A DNA stretch of 64,000 nt from Pseudorhodobacter sp. E13 (GTDB lineage Bacteria > Pseudomonadota > Alphaproteobacteria > Rhodobacterales > Rhodobacteraceae). This document shows positions 8,934 to 17,383 of the stretch, piece after piece. The translations under genes were made by a program, and so were the position numbers. The notes beneath the pieces are model-generated. The model saw only the letters and a list, made by a program, of their open reading frames with translations. It was not told the origin of the DNA and ran no database searches. Numbering within the stretch: position 1 is the stretch's first letter; the number at the start of each line of letters is the position of its first letter. Location of the stretch: positions 248,001 through 312,000 of the forward strand of contig NZ_RPEN01000159.1 of NCBI RefSeq assembly GCF_003991405.1. The letters are read 5' to 3'.

Positions 8934-9704
8934 ATGTTGAACACAGTTTTGCACCCCGCCCAATCGCCCGCGACCCTTCCGCCCTTGCTGATCGTGCACG
9001 GGTTGTTCGGCTCGGCGCGCAATTGGGGGGTGATCGCGCGGCGCATGTCGGCGGATCGTGATGTGGTGGCGGTGGATATGCGCAACCATGGCGAAAGCCC
9101 GGCCCTGCCCAGCCACTCCTATCCCGACATGGCGCAGGATCTGGCCGAGGTGATCGACGCCCATGGCGGGCGGATGGATGTGGTGGGCCATTCGATGGGT
9201 GGCAAAGCCGCGATGCAACTGGCGCTGACTCAAAGCGACAAGGTGAACCGCCTGATCGTGGCCGATATTGCGCCGGTGGCCTATGGCCATGACCAAAGCG
9301 GGCATATCCGTGCGATGCGCAGTCTGGACCTGACAGGGCTTAACGCCCGGTCCGAGGCGGATCGGCGGCTGTCAGCCACGCTGGATGACCCTGCCCTGCG
9401 CGCGTTCTTTCTGCAATCGCTGGACCTTAAGGCCTCGCCCCCGCGCTGGCGGTTGAATCTGGATGTGCTGGAGGCAGAGATGCCCAAAATCGTCGGCTGG
9501 CCGGACACCGAAGGCAGGTTTGACGGGCCGGTGCTGTTTCTGACCGGGGCGGAAAGCGCTTACGTCAAACCCGAATACCGCGACACAATCCGCGCCCTGT
9601 TCCCCGCCGCCCGCTTTGCCAAACTGCCGGGGGCCGGGCATTGGCTGCACGCCGACAAACCGCGCGAATTTGAAGAAACCTTGCGGGTGTTTCTGGCGGG
9701 CTAG
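8934..9704 (+). CDS. Alpha/beta hydrolase (YbfF-like esterase)
   Basis: A 256-residue alpha/beta hydrolase. PLLIVHGLFGSARNW carries the HG oxyanion-hole motif near the N-terminus, GHSMGGK holds the nucleophilic serine, and GAGHWLHADKP near the C-terminus supplies the catalytic histidine. The HGLFGS..NW and NHG patterns resemble the YbfF group of short-chain acyl esterases. The frame is open further upstream (to 8856), but the residues before MLNTVLHP do not look like family sequence, so the ATG at 8934 is chosen despite a weak ribosome site. Substrate unknown. Confidence 0.8.
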   Translation: MLNTVLHPAQSPATLPPLLIVHGLFGSARNWGVIARRMSADRDVVAVDMRNHGESPALPSHSYPDMAQDLAEVIDAHGGRMDVVGHSMGGKAAMQLALTQSDKVNRLIVADIAPVAYGHDQSGHIRAMRSLDLTGLNARSEADRRLSATLDDPALRAFFLQSLDLKASPPRWRLNLDVLEAEMPKIVGWPDTEGRFDGPVLFLTGAESAYVKPEYRDTIRALFPAARFAKLPGAGHWLHADKPREFEETLRVFLAG

Positions 9705-9754
9705 CTGCGGCCCCCGGTCTTTCCGCCGGGAGTATCCGGGCGCTGTGCCAGCCG

Positions 9755-10234
9755 TCACTTGCGCAAGGACATCCGGCGCATCAACCCGTCTTTCAGGTAA
9801 AACTGATGATAAAGCGATGCCGCGATATGCCCTGCGACAAGGATCAGGATCACCGGTTTCAGCGTTTCATGCAGCTCTCCGGCCAATTCCACCTCACCGA
9901 ACCACGCAGCAAGACCAGACAGGGCAGCAAGGATCATCACCCCGTAAAGGGCGATATGGCCCAGATGCGCGATCAACGCCATGCGGGGGCTGGTGCCTGC
10001 GACCGGGGGCACAGCGCCTGCCCGCGCACGGATCACCAAGCGCCAGACCACCAGCAGCAAAACAGCGATGCCGCCAAAGACATGGCCCGCGACCAGCGGA
10101 TCAAACACCACCTCTTGCCCACGCCGAAACGCCCGCCACGCATCCGCGATGGATTCGTGAAACACGAATTGCGCCGCAATCAGCAGGGCCACGGCCCAAT
10201 GAAGCAATATCTGAGTTCTGGAATAGGGGCGCAT
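9755..10234 (-). CDS. Cytochrome b561 family protein
   Basis: A 159-residue membrane di-heme cytochrome b of the bacterial b561 type. It opens with YSRTQILLHWAVALLIAAQF, and histidines suited to heme ligation occur in successive membrane segments (LHWAV, GHVFGG, HLGHIALYG and VAGHIAASLYHQF). Such proteins pass electrons between quinol and other carriers in the cytoplasmic membrane. It stands alone between the hydrolase gene and a small membrane protein gene, so a partner cannot be read from context. Confidence 0.85.
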   Translation of the reverse strand: MRPYSRTQILLHWAVALLIAAQFVFHESIADAWRAFRRGQEVVFDPLVAGHVFGGIAVLLLVVWRLVIRARAGAVPPVAGTSPRMALIAHLGHIALYGVMILAALSGLAAWFGEVELAGELHETLKPVILILVAGHIAASLYHQFYLKDGLMRRMSLRK

Positions 10235-10289
10235 GGCTGGCCTTTGATGTATTTTTTCAGGTTACGGCAAAGCCGTGCGATTGCGGCAC

Positions 10290-10469
10290 CTACCCGGCGA
10301 TTTGCTTGGCCACAAACCAACTGGCGGGAAAGGCGGCCACAAAGCCGATAGCGACCGCCACCAAAAGCGGGTTGAGCGTATCATAGCCCATCACCAGTGC
10401 CACAACCATTGCCACCCCCATCAGCGTGGTGGAAATCATCGAGAACAATATCATCATCAGGCGGGTCAT
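10290..10469 (-). CDS. Small two-helix membrane protein, Rhodobacteraceae type
   Basis: A 59-residue protein that consists almost entirely of two membrane helices (MMILFSMISTTLMGVAMVVA and LLVAVAIGFVAAFPASWFVA) ending KQIAG. Very similar short proteins are common in Rhodobacteraceae and are sometimes labelled CTP synthetase in databases, which their sequence does not support. The second ATG, at 10469, is preferred because GGAG lies five bases before it; the first ATG overlaps that site. Function unknown. Confidence 0.6.
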   Translation of the reverse strand: MTRLMMILFSMISTTLMGVAMVVALVMGYDTLNPLLVAVAIGFVAAFPASWFVAKQIAG

Positions 10470-10541
10470 TTCCGTCTCCAATCAGTGCTTACATTCAAAC
10501 AATAGCAGATGATTGCAGCCCCCGCCTTGATCCAGCGCAAT

Positions 10542-11411
10542 TCAGCGTTTGCCGTAATACAGCCCGACGACATGCTCGGCCTCGGCAAAGAACAGCCATC
10601 GCGCCGCAAAGGCCCCGACCAGATGCACCAACACCGCAACCAGCATAAGGCCAACGCCGCCCACAGCCGCCATCAGCGCGGGCAAAACCGCAGCGCAAAG
10701 CACCGCTATCACCCGCAGTTTCATCGCGTGCTTGCGCCCGACGACAAAGATCATCTCGCGCAGCAGGTAATTGCCGCCGGTATGCGGCTGTTCAAACACT
10801 GAAACATCGCCGCGCGCGCCAAGGCCCGTTGCTGTGCCCATCGTGGACCCAGCGCGGGCAAACTGCCTGTCCCCAACAAAGAACAGCACCAGCATCACGA
10901 CCGCCAGCACCAGCAGCAAAAAGAAGGACAGCGTTGCCTGCATCGCCAAAAGCGCGCCCCCTGCCAACGCAAAGGCCAGAAACATCACGGGCGTCAACCA
11001 ATGGTGCCAGCGCGGCACCGCCTTGATCTGCGTATAGATCATCGCGGTGCAAACCACCGTAATCACGGCCAGTGCCGCCGCCAGCCCGCGCCACGCATAG
11101 GGCACAGCAAACCCCAGCCAATCGCCCAGCGCGATCGGGGCCAGTGCAAACAGGGCCAACACGGCGGCCCAACCTTCACGGCTGAGCCAACTGCTGCGCC
11201 ATTGGCTAAACGCTTTCAGCGCCCGCTGCGGGTTGCCCAAATGCGTGGTCGAGGCGATCAGCCCCCCCACCGCCAGCGCATAGCCGATGGCCCAGGCCCA
11301 AAAGGCCCAAAGCCCGGTCAGCGGCAGAAAGCCCAGCGCCATGAAGCACATGAAACCAAAGCCAAGCCCCGACAGAACCGAGAAAATGATGACAGAAGGC
11401 GCAGGATGCAT
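10542..11411 (-). CDS. soeC: SoeC/DmsC-type membrane anchor of sulfite dehydrogenase
   Basis: A 289-residue polytopic quinone-interacting anchor of the DmsC family, with many hydrophobic helices and the early motif STTHLGNPQRALKAFSQWRSSWLSREG typical of DmsC-like subunits. In SoeABC it would pass electrons from the iron-sulfur subunit SoeB to quinone. Its ATG overlaps the last base of the soeB stop (TGATG), so it is the last cistron of the xsc-tauZ-ackA-soe unit. By sequence alone DmsC of a DMSO reductase is possible; the taurine context favours SoeC. Confidence 0.8.
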   Translation of the reverse strand: MHPAPSVIIFSVLSGLGFGFMCFMALGFLPLTGLWAFWAWAIGYALAVGGLIASTTHLGNPQRALKAFSQWRSSWLSREGWAAVLALFALAPIALGDWLGFAVPYAWRGLAAALAVITVVCTAMIYTQIKAVPRWHHWLTPVMFLAFALAGGALLAMQATLSFFLLLVLAVVMLVLFFVGDRQFARAGSTMGTATGLGARGDVSVFEQPHTGGNYLLREMIFVVGRKHAMKLRVIAVLCAAVLPALMAAVGGVGLMLVAVLVHLVGAFAARWLFFAEAEHVVGLYYGKR

Positions 11412-12148
11412 CAGATCTTCCCCAAAACACGGTCAAGCCAGCCGGCAAAGCCTTTGGCCTCAATATCCAGCAAAGGCGCCAAAAGCGAGGCCTCCAGCCG
11501 TTGATCCTTGGGGCGGGGAGGCAGGTATTTATTGGTGGGCTTGGTGCCCATTTCCGGCATCAGATCAAACCCACCGCGCGCGGCGGCAAGTTGGCTGACC
11601 TTGCTGTCGGGGTCGTTGAAATCGCCGAAGTGGCGCGCGCCGGTCGGGCAGGTGCGCACGCAGGCAGGCTCTCTGTCCTCCTCGGGCAGATTTTCGTTAT
11701 AGATGCGGTCCACGCAGAGCGTGCATTTCTTCATCACGCCTTCGTCTGCGTCCATCTCGCGCGCGCCATAGGGGCAGGCCCAGGCGCACAGACCACAGCC
11801 GATGCAATCGCTCTCATTGACCAGAACGATGCCATCCTCCACGCGCTTGTAACTCGCCCCTGTGGGGCAAACGGTGACGCAAGGCGCATCTTCGCAATGC
11901 AGGCAAGAGCGGGGGAAATTGATGGTCTGCGCCGCCCCTTGCGCGGGCTGCACCTGATAGGAATGCACGCGGTTCAGGAAGGTGCCGGATGGTTCCGCCC
12001 CATAAGCATCCTGATCCGACAGCGGCGCGCCATAGCCTTGATCGTTCCAGCCCTTGCAGGCCGTCACGCAAGCATGACAGCCCACGCAAGTATCCAGGTC
12101 AATCGCAAGGCCAAGCTTTTTCTGGGTCATGTCGGGAAGGCATGTCAT
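11411..12148 (-). CDS. soeB: SoeB/DmsB-type four-cluster ferredoxin subunit
   Basis: A 245-residue iron-sulfur subunit. Four cysteine clusters are visible in order: CVGCHACVTACKGW, CLHCEDAPCVTVCPTGA, CIGCGLCAWACPYGA, and CTLCVDRI with later CVRTCPTGA, enough for four [4Fe-4S] centres. It relays electrons from the molybdenum subunit SoeA to the membrane anchor SoeC. There is no twin-arginine signal, in line with the cytoplasmic orientation of SoeABC. The gene after soeA is not this one: a DUF6882-like gene lies between. An ATG 18 bases downstream is an alternative start. Confidence 0.85.
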   Translation of the reverse strand: MTCLPDMTQKKLGLAIDLDTCVGCHACVTACKGWNDQGYGAPLSDQDAYGAEPSGTFLNRVHSYQVQPAQGAAQTINFPRSCLHCEDAPCVTVCPTGASYKRVEDGIVLVNESDCIGCGLCAWACPYGAREMDADEGVMKKCTLCVDRIYNENLPEEDREPACVRTCPTGARHFGDFNDPDSKVSQLAAARGGFDLMPEMGTKPTNKYLPPRPKDQRLEASLLAPLLDIEAKGFAGWLDRVLGKI

Positions 12149-12182
12149 GGGCGCGGCCCTTTTCTTCTCAATTTATCCATGT

Positions 12183-12737
12183 TCATCCTACCCGCTCCGG
12201 GCGCTCTAACGCAAAATAGGTCCAGGTTCGTTCCCCGACTTTGGCGCGATAGGTCATCGGCAGACCCGAAAGATAGGCAACCACATCTGTCAGGTGCCAC
12301 GCATCCGCTTCATCGACCCAAAGCATCTTGCTGGTCAGGACCGGCATATCGTGTTTCTGGCCAAAGCTGCGCGCTTGATCGACGGCTTCGCCCTGCACGC
12401 GTTCGCCGGTTTGCCCCCAGTTCAACATGAAGGAGCCCGACGCTGGCAACCAAGTTCCGACTCTTTGGAATTTTGCGTCATGGGCATGCCCCGCAGCGTC
12501 TGTAAAACGCATCAAGCCTGTTTCGCCGTCATAGTCATAGCGCCCGCCTTGCTCTGCCAATCGAATGGATTGATAGATTTCGGCGTTTGTTGCTTCGAGG
12601 GACGCGCAAGCCGTTCTGACCAATGCGCCGAACGTCTCGGTTTCATCCAGCAGATACTCATCTGCCATGTCGCAAAAATACCAGATTCCGGCTTCTGGCG
12701 GGCCTTCTGCTGCATCGGTTTCGGGATCGGCTGTCAT
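12183..12737 (-). CDS. DUF6882-like protein inserted between soeA and soeB
   Basis: A soluble 184-residue protein whose ATG overlaps the soeA stop (ATGA) and whose stop lies 34 bases before soeB, so it belongs to the same transcript. The central part (RYDYDGETGLMRFTDAAG, then AKFQRVGTWLPASGSFMLNW) matches the pattern I recall for DUF6882, a family of unknown function. There is no signal peptide, no membrane segment and no cysteine motif. It is acidic at the N-terminus. It has neither TorD/DmsD chaperone hallmarks nor ferredoxin features. A role in assembly or stability of the sulfite dehydrogenase is suggested only by position. The frame stays open upstream inside soeA, but the overlap start is the natural one. 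Confidence 0.7.
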   Translation of the reverse strand: MTADPETDAAEGPPEAGIWYFCDMADEYLLDETETFGALVRTACASLEATNAEIYQSIRLAEQGGRYDYDGETGLMRFTDAAGHAHDAKFQRVGTWLPASGSFMLNWGQTGERVQGEAVDQARSFGQKHDMPVLTSKMLWVDEADAWHLTDVVAYLSGLPMTYRAKVGERTWTYFALERPERVG

Positions 12738-15490
12738 ACCTGCACCCCTTTCAAATCCAGCGCCGGAAAGGCGGGTTCTGCCTGCGCCGGGGCCTCGGCC
12801 TTTTCGATCTTCACCCGCAAATCGAACCACGCGGCCTGCCCCGTCACCGGGTCGGAATTGCTCCAGCGCATGCCATCGCCCTTTTCCGGCAACAGTTCGG
12901 AAATCAGATGGTTGAGCAGGAAGCCCTTGGTCGCCTCGGGCGCATCCGCGTCCAAGCCCCAGGTGCCCTTGCGCTTGCCAATCGCGTTCCATGTCCAGAC
13001 CGTGTGTTCATTCAGCGCGGGCATATGGGCCACGGGCACCACAATTTCCCCATTGGGTGAGGTGACGCGCGCCCAGTCGCCTTCCTTGAACCCATTGGCT
13101 GCCCAGATTTTCGTCGGCACATAAAGCGGGTTATAGCCATGGATCTGCCGCAGCCATGAATTCTGCGACCCCCAGGAATGATACATCGCCATGGGTCGCT
13201 GGGTCAGCGCATGCACCGGGTAATCGGTGGCATCATCACCAAAAGGCGCATACCAGATCGGCAGCGGGTCCATCGCCTGTTTCAGCCGCGCGCGGGCAGC
13301 CTCTGGCGGCTGGCGGGTGCCAAACCCTTCGGCGGCAAGCTGGAATTTGCGCATCGGTTCGGAATAGATCGAGAACAGGTAAGGCTGCGGCGCATCATAA
13401 AGCCCGATTTTAACCGCCCAATCCTGATACGCCTTGTTCCACGGTTTGTAGAAATCGGCACCTTCCGGCACATGGGCCTGATAAAACGCACCATTGTCGA
13501 TGTAACGCTGAAGCTGGTCTGGGTTCGGCGCCCCCCTACCTTCGGCACTGCCATCACCACGAAAGCCGATCAAGGGGCCAACACCGGGGCGGCGCTGATG
13601 GTTGACGATGTAATCGGCATAATCGGTGTAAAGCGCCTTGCCATCGGCATCGACAAACCCCGGCAGACCCAACCGCGCGCCCAGATCAATCAGCACCGAT
13701 TGAAAGCCGCGCACCTCACGGTCCGGTTCCACGACGGGCCAGCGGATACTATCGCCCGCCGCATCGGGTTCACTGATCGGCCGATCCAGCAGGCTGATGC
13801 AATCATGCCGTTCCAGATAGGTCGTATCCGGCAAGATCAGATCGGCATAGGCCACCATCTCGGATGCATAGGCATCGGAATAGATGATGCGCGGGATGAC
13901 GTATTCGCCGGAGGCGTCCTTATCCGTCAGCATTTCCATCACACGCGCGGTATTCATCGAGGAATTCCACGCCATATTGGCCATATACAGAAACAATGTG
14001 TCAATCTTGTAGGGGTCGCCCGCATGGGCATTGGCGATGACCATATGCATCACCCCATGCGCCGACAGCGGGTTTTCCCATGAGAACGCCTTGTCGATAC
14101 GGGCAGGGTTGCCCTGCGCATCAAGGCACAGATGCTCTGGCCCGCGCGGATAGCCAAGGTGCGGGCCGTCCAGTGGCTTGCCCGGCGTGACCTTGCAATG
14201 CGGGGCGGGATGCGCCTCGGCCGGTTTGGGATAGGGCGGTTTGAAGCGGTAGCCGCCGGGGGTTTCCACCGTGCCCAGCACGACCTGCAACAGATGCAGC
14301 GCGCGGGCGGTCTGGAACCCGTTGGAATGGGCCGAAATGCCGCGCATCGCGTGAAAGGACACAGGCCGCCCGATCATCTTGTCATGCGTGTCACCCCGGA
14401 AATCGGTCCAAGGCTGCGCAATCTCAATCGCCTCATCGAACGCCACCCGCGCCAGATCGGTGGCCAGCGCCCGGATGCGCGTAGGGTCGATGCCGACGCG
14501 GGCTGCAATTTTCTCGGGCGCGTAAACGGGCGAGAGATAGCGTTCCGCCATATGCTGAAACACGGTGCGGTGGCCTTCATAGGTGGCGCCCAGATCGGGC
14601 TTTACCCCCGGCGTATCAAACGGCACCAGCTTGCCGCCTGACATCACAAGCGCCTTGCCTTCCGCATCGCGCAGGAACAACCCTTTCTCTGCACCCCCAT
14701 CCGACCGCACCAACAGCGGCGCATTCGTGAAACGCGCAAGGTAAGGCAGATCGACCTTGCCCGCCTCCAGCAAGCAATGGATCAAGGACAGGATCAGCAA
14801 ACCATCCGCGCCGGGTGTCACGCCGAACCAATCATCCGCCACGGCGTTATAGCCCGAACGAATGGGGTTCACGCCAATCACCTTGGCCCCGCGCGCCTTC
14901 AGCTTGCCAAGGCCCATCTTGATCGGGTTGCTGTCGTGATCCTCGGCCACGCCGAACAGAACGAACAGCTTGGTGCGTTCCCAATCCGGCTGGCCAAATT
15001 CCCAAAACGCACCGCCCACGGTGTAAATCCCGCCCGCCGCCATATTGACCGAACAAAAGCCGCCATGCGCCGCATAATTCGGGGTGCCGTAATTCTGCGC
15101 CCAAAAGCTGGTCAGGCTTTGGCTTTGATCGCGGCCCGTAAAAAACGCCAGCTTTTCCGGGGATGTATCGCGCAAGGGGCCAAGCCATTCCACGGCAATT
15201 CCCAGCGCCTCCTCCCAGGTGATTTCCTCAAACGCGCCGGAACCGCGCGGCCCGACACGGCGCAAGGGTGCGCGCAAACGCGAGGGCGCGTTGACCTGAC
15301 GGATGCCAGAGGCCCCCTTGGCACAAAGCACACCCTTGTTCACCGGATGCGCGCGATTGCCCTCAATATACGTCACCTTGCCGGATGTCAGATGCACATT
15401 GATGCCGCAGCGGCAGGCGCACATGTAACAGGTGGTCTGGCGCACCTCATCCGAGACTTTCGGCGATGTATCAATCTTTGGCTGCGCCAT
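12734..15490 (-). CDS. soeA: SoeA-type molybdopterin sulfite dehydrogenase catalytic subunit
   Basis: A 918-residue oxidoreductase of the DMSO-reductase superfamily. Cysteines 21, 24, 28 and 56 (CYMCACRC, then GVLCAKGA) bind an N-terminal [4Fe-4S] cluster. A cysteine in HGGFCSVN (146) sits where a molybdenum ligand is expected (inference). Later parts carry the bis-MGD-binding domains and end in a C-terminal molydopterin-dinucleotide-binding region (PVAHMPALNEHTVWTWNAIG). There is no twin-arginine signal, so the enzyme stays in the cytoplasm, as described for SoeABC. In the taurine pathway it would oxidise the sulfite made by Xsc to sulfate. It starts one base after the ackA stop. Related subunits (Psr/Phs/Dms/Fdh-like) are alternatives from sequence alone; the operon settles it. 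Confidence 0.85.
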   Translation of the reverse strand: MAQPKIDTSPKVSDEVRQTTCYMCACRCGINVHLTSGKVTYIEGNRAHPVNKGVLCAKGASGIRQVNAPSRLRAPLRRVGPRGSGAFEEITWEEALGIAVEWLGPLRDTSPEKLAFFTGRDQSQSLTSFWAQNYGTPNYAAHGGFCSVNMAAGGIYTVGGAFWEFGQPDWERTKLFVLFGVAEDHDSNPIKMGLGKLKARGAKVIGVNPIRSGYNAVADDWFGVTPGADGLLILSLIHCLLEAGKVDLPYLARFTNAPLLVRSDGGAEKGLFLRDAEGKALVMSGGKLVPFDTPGVKPDLGATYEGHRTVFQHMAERYLSPVYAPEKIAARVGIDPTRIRALATDLARVAFDEAIEIAQPWTDFRGDTHDKMIGRPVSFHAMRGISAHSNGFQTARALHLLQVVLGTVETPGGYRFKPPYPKPAEAHPAPHCKVTPGKPLDGPHLGYPRGPEHLCLDAQGNPARIDKAFSWENPLSAHGVMHMVIANAHAGDPYKIDTLFLYMANMAWNSSMNTARVMEMLTDKDASGEYVIPRIIYSDAYASEMVAYADLILPDTTYLERHDCISLLDRPISEPDAAGDSIRWPVVEPDREVRGFQSVLIDLGARLGLPGFVDADGKALYTDYADYIVNHQRRPGVGPLIGFRGDGSAEGRGAPNPDQLQRYIDNGAFYQAHVPEGADFYKPWNKAYQDWAVKIGLYDAPQPYLFSIYSEPMRKFQLAAEGFGTRQPPEAARARLKQAMDPLPIWYAPFGDDATDYPVHALTQRPMAMYHSWGSQNSWLRQIHGYNPLYVPTKIWAANGFKEGDWARVTSPNGEIVVPVAHMPALNEHTVWTWNAIGKRKGTWGLDADAPEATKGFLLNHLISELLPEKGDGMRWSNSDPVTGQAAWFDLRVKIEKAEAPAQAEPAFPALDLKGVQV

Positions 15491-15491
15491 G

Positions 15492-16625
15492 TCAGGCCCC
15501 CTTTTCCATCACTGCCAGCGCCTCGGCGGCAATCCAGGCTTCCTCCTCGGCGGGGATGACCCATGCACCAACCAGTGATTTGGAATCATTAATCTTTTCA
15601 GCCCCGGACTGATTGGCCGCAGCATCCACAACAAGCCCGGTAAAGGCCAAACCTGCCATGATTTCCCCCCGCATTTCGGCATCATTTTCCCCGATCCCCC
15701 CGGTGAAGGCCAGAGCATCAATTCCCCCCATCGCGGCAATCATGCTGCCTGCGTGACGGGTGGCCCAATAGGCGAAATGGGCGCGGGCAAAGCGGGCCAC
15801 CGCCGTGCCTGCTTGCGACAGGGCCCGCATATCGGATGCCCCGGCAAGGCCCAGCAAGCCGCTTTCCTTGTTCAAAATCTGGCCTGCCCGCGCGATGCCG
15901 AACGCCTCGGCCAGACGCAGCACGGCATTGCCATCAATCCCGCCGGACCGGGTGCCCATGGTCAGCCCCTCCAGCGGCGAATAGCCCATGGTTGTCGCGA
16001 CCGAACGCCCCTCCAGAATGGCGCACAGCGAGGCACCATTGCCCAGATGCAGCGCCAGCAGGCGGCGGGGCAACGGGCCACGCGCAGCCATGGCCTGTGT
16101 CAGACTGGCATAGGATATGCCGTGAAACCCGTAGCGGCGAATGCCCAGCGCCTCTGCCTCGGGGGGTAAAGCATAGCGGGCGGCGACATCGGGCTGGCCC
16201 GCGTGAAAGGCCGTGTCAAAACTGGCGAATTGGGGCAGATCGGGGGCCAAGGCGGCCAGCGCCCGGATCGCGGCAAGATTGGCAGGGTTGTGCAAAGGGG
16301 CCAGTGGCACACAAGCCTCTATCCCCGCGAGGACATCGGCATCAATCCGGCAGGGGGCGACAAAGCCCGTGCCGCCATGCACCACCCGATGCGCGGCGGC
16401 GGCGAACCCTGCAACGCGGTGCCCCGCCTCGGCCAAAACCGCCAGACAGGCCGCCACTGCCGCGCGATGGTCAGGCGCTTCCACCGCCCGCTTTTGCCCG
16501 GCAAATGCCAAGCGCGCGGCACCGCCGACTTCCGATACCGAACCGGACGCTATCTCTGCCCCGCCAGCGAAAACCGCGAATTTGACCGAGGACGACCCCG
16601 CGTTGACGACCAAGATCTTGCGCAT
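15492..16625 (-). CDS. ackA: Acetate kinase
   Basis: A 377-residue ASKHA-fold kinase. Signature segments are NAGSSSVKF at the N-terminus, HRVVHGG, FDTAFH, RYGFHGISY, LHLGNGAS, MGTRSGG and FTGGIGEND, all in the expected order. It would convert the acetyl phosphate released by Xsc into acetate and ATP. The ATG at 16625 follows AAAGGGGCGG; the frame is open far upstream, but that part is antisense-like sequence inside tauZ. No pta is seen in the window, so substrate-level phosphorylation plus an acyl-CoA synthetase may be the carbon route. It lies 11 bases after tauZ and one base before soeA. Confidence 0.93.
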   Translation of the reverse strand: MRKILVVNAGSSSVKFAVFAGGAEIASGSVSEVGGAARLAFAGQKRAVEAPDHRAAVAACLAVLAEAGHRVAGFAAAAHRVVHGGTGFVAPCRIDADVLAGIEACVPLAPLHNPANLAAIRALAALAPDLPQFASFDTAFHAGQPDVAARYALPPEAEALGIRRYGFHGISYASLTQAMAARGPLPRRLLALHLGNGASLCAILEGRSVATTMGYSPLEGLTMGTRSGGIDGNAVLRLAEAFGIARAGQILNKESGLLGLAGASDMRALSQAGTAVARFARAHFAYWATRHAGSMIAAMGGIDALAFTGGIGENDAEMRGEIMAGLAFTGLVVDAAANQSGAEKINDSKSLVGAWVIPAEEEAWIAAEALAVMEKGA

Positions 16626-16636
16626 ATCCGCCCCTT

Positions 16637-17383
16637 TCAGATCATCGCCTTGGCAAGGCCCAGAACCGCCAGAACCGCCAGCAGGATAATGGCAAAGCGC
16701 CGGAAATCCTGCGGATCGGTGCCGAAGAAATGCCGCCCGCCAAGCCAGATGCCCAAGCCGACAATCGGCAAAGCCGCCGCCGCTGCGACCACGGTATCCC
16801 AGCTGATCAACCCATGCCACCACATCAGCGGCAGCGTCACCCCATCCAGCAGCGCGAAATAGGCGATCAGCGTGGCGCGAAACCCACGCGCGCCAAGGCC
16901 CTGCGCTGTGAAATAGGTGGCCACAGGCAGCCCGCCCATGCCCACCGCATTCGCAATGCCCGACACCACGCCCATGCCCGTATGTTCGGCCATACCTTGC
17001 GCGCGCCGCAGCACAAAGCCGCGCAGCAGCACCGCGCACATGATCAACACATAAACCGCAATCACCGCCCGCGCGGCATCGGGGGGGATTTGGGTGATGG
17101 CCCACAGCCCCAGCGGCACGCCCGCGCCTGCCCCCAACACCAAGGGCAGCACCCGCCGCCAATCCACATCGCGCGAAATCCCGGTCCATTGCTGAAAGAT
17201 CATCAGAAAATCGAGGGCCAGCACCACACCAACCAGATGCAAAGGGTTGGTGACCAGCGATGCGCCCGTGACCGTCAGCGCGGCAAACCCGAACCCGGAA
17301 TAGCCGCGCACAAAAGCCGCCCCAAACAAGACCACCGCCAGATAGGCGGCAGCCAAGGGCGTCAGATCAAAGGGCAGCGTCAC
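16637..17383 (-). CDS. tauZ: TauZ/TauE sulfite or sulfonate exporter (TSUP family)
   Basis: A 248-residue integral membrane protein of the TauE/SafE (TSUP) family, with an N-terminal VVLFGAAFVRGYSGFGFAAL segment typical of that family and several further hydrophobic helices. It is thought to export sulfite or sulfur oxyanions formed during sulfonate breakdown. The ATG overlaps the xsc stop (ATGA), so it is translationally coupled to the sulfite-producing enzyme. TauZ is the name used for the homologue in the Rhodobacter taurine cluster. Confidence 0.85.
   Translation of the reverse strand: MTLPFDLTPLAAAYLAVVLFGAAFVRGYSGFGFAALTVTGASLVTNPLHLVGVVLALDFLMIFQQWTGISRDVDWRRVLPLVLGAGAGVPLGLWAITQIPPDAARAVIAVYVLIMCAVLLRGFVLRRAQGMAEHTGMGVVSGIANAVGMGGLPVATYFTAQGLGARGFRATLIAYFALLDGVTLPLMWWHGLISWDTVVAAAAALPIVGLGIWLGGRHFFGTDPQDFRRFAIILLAVLAVLGLAKAMI

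Noticed and set aside
10290-10469. Label CTP synthetase, often given to similar small proteins
   Set aside because: A 59-residue two-helix membrane protein cannot be CTP synthetase; no glutaminase or synthetase motif is present.
10542-15490. Annotation as DMSO reductase DmsABC
   Set aside because: No twin-arginine signal on the catalytic subunit and cotranscription with xsc, tauZ and ackA favour the cytoplasmic-facing sulfite dehydrogenase SoeABC.
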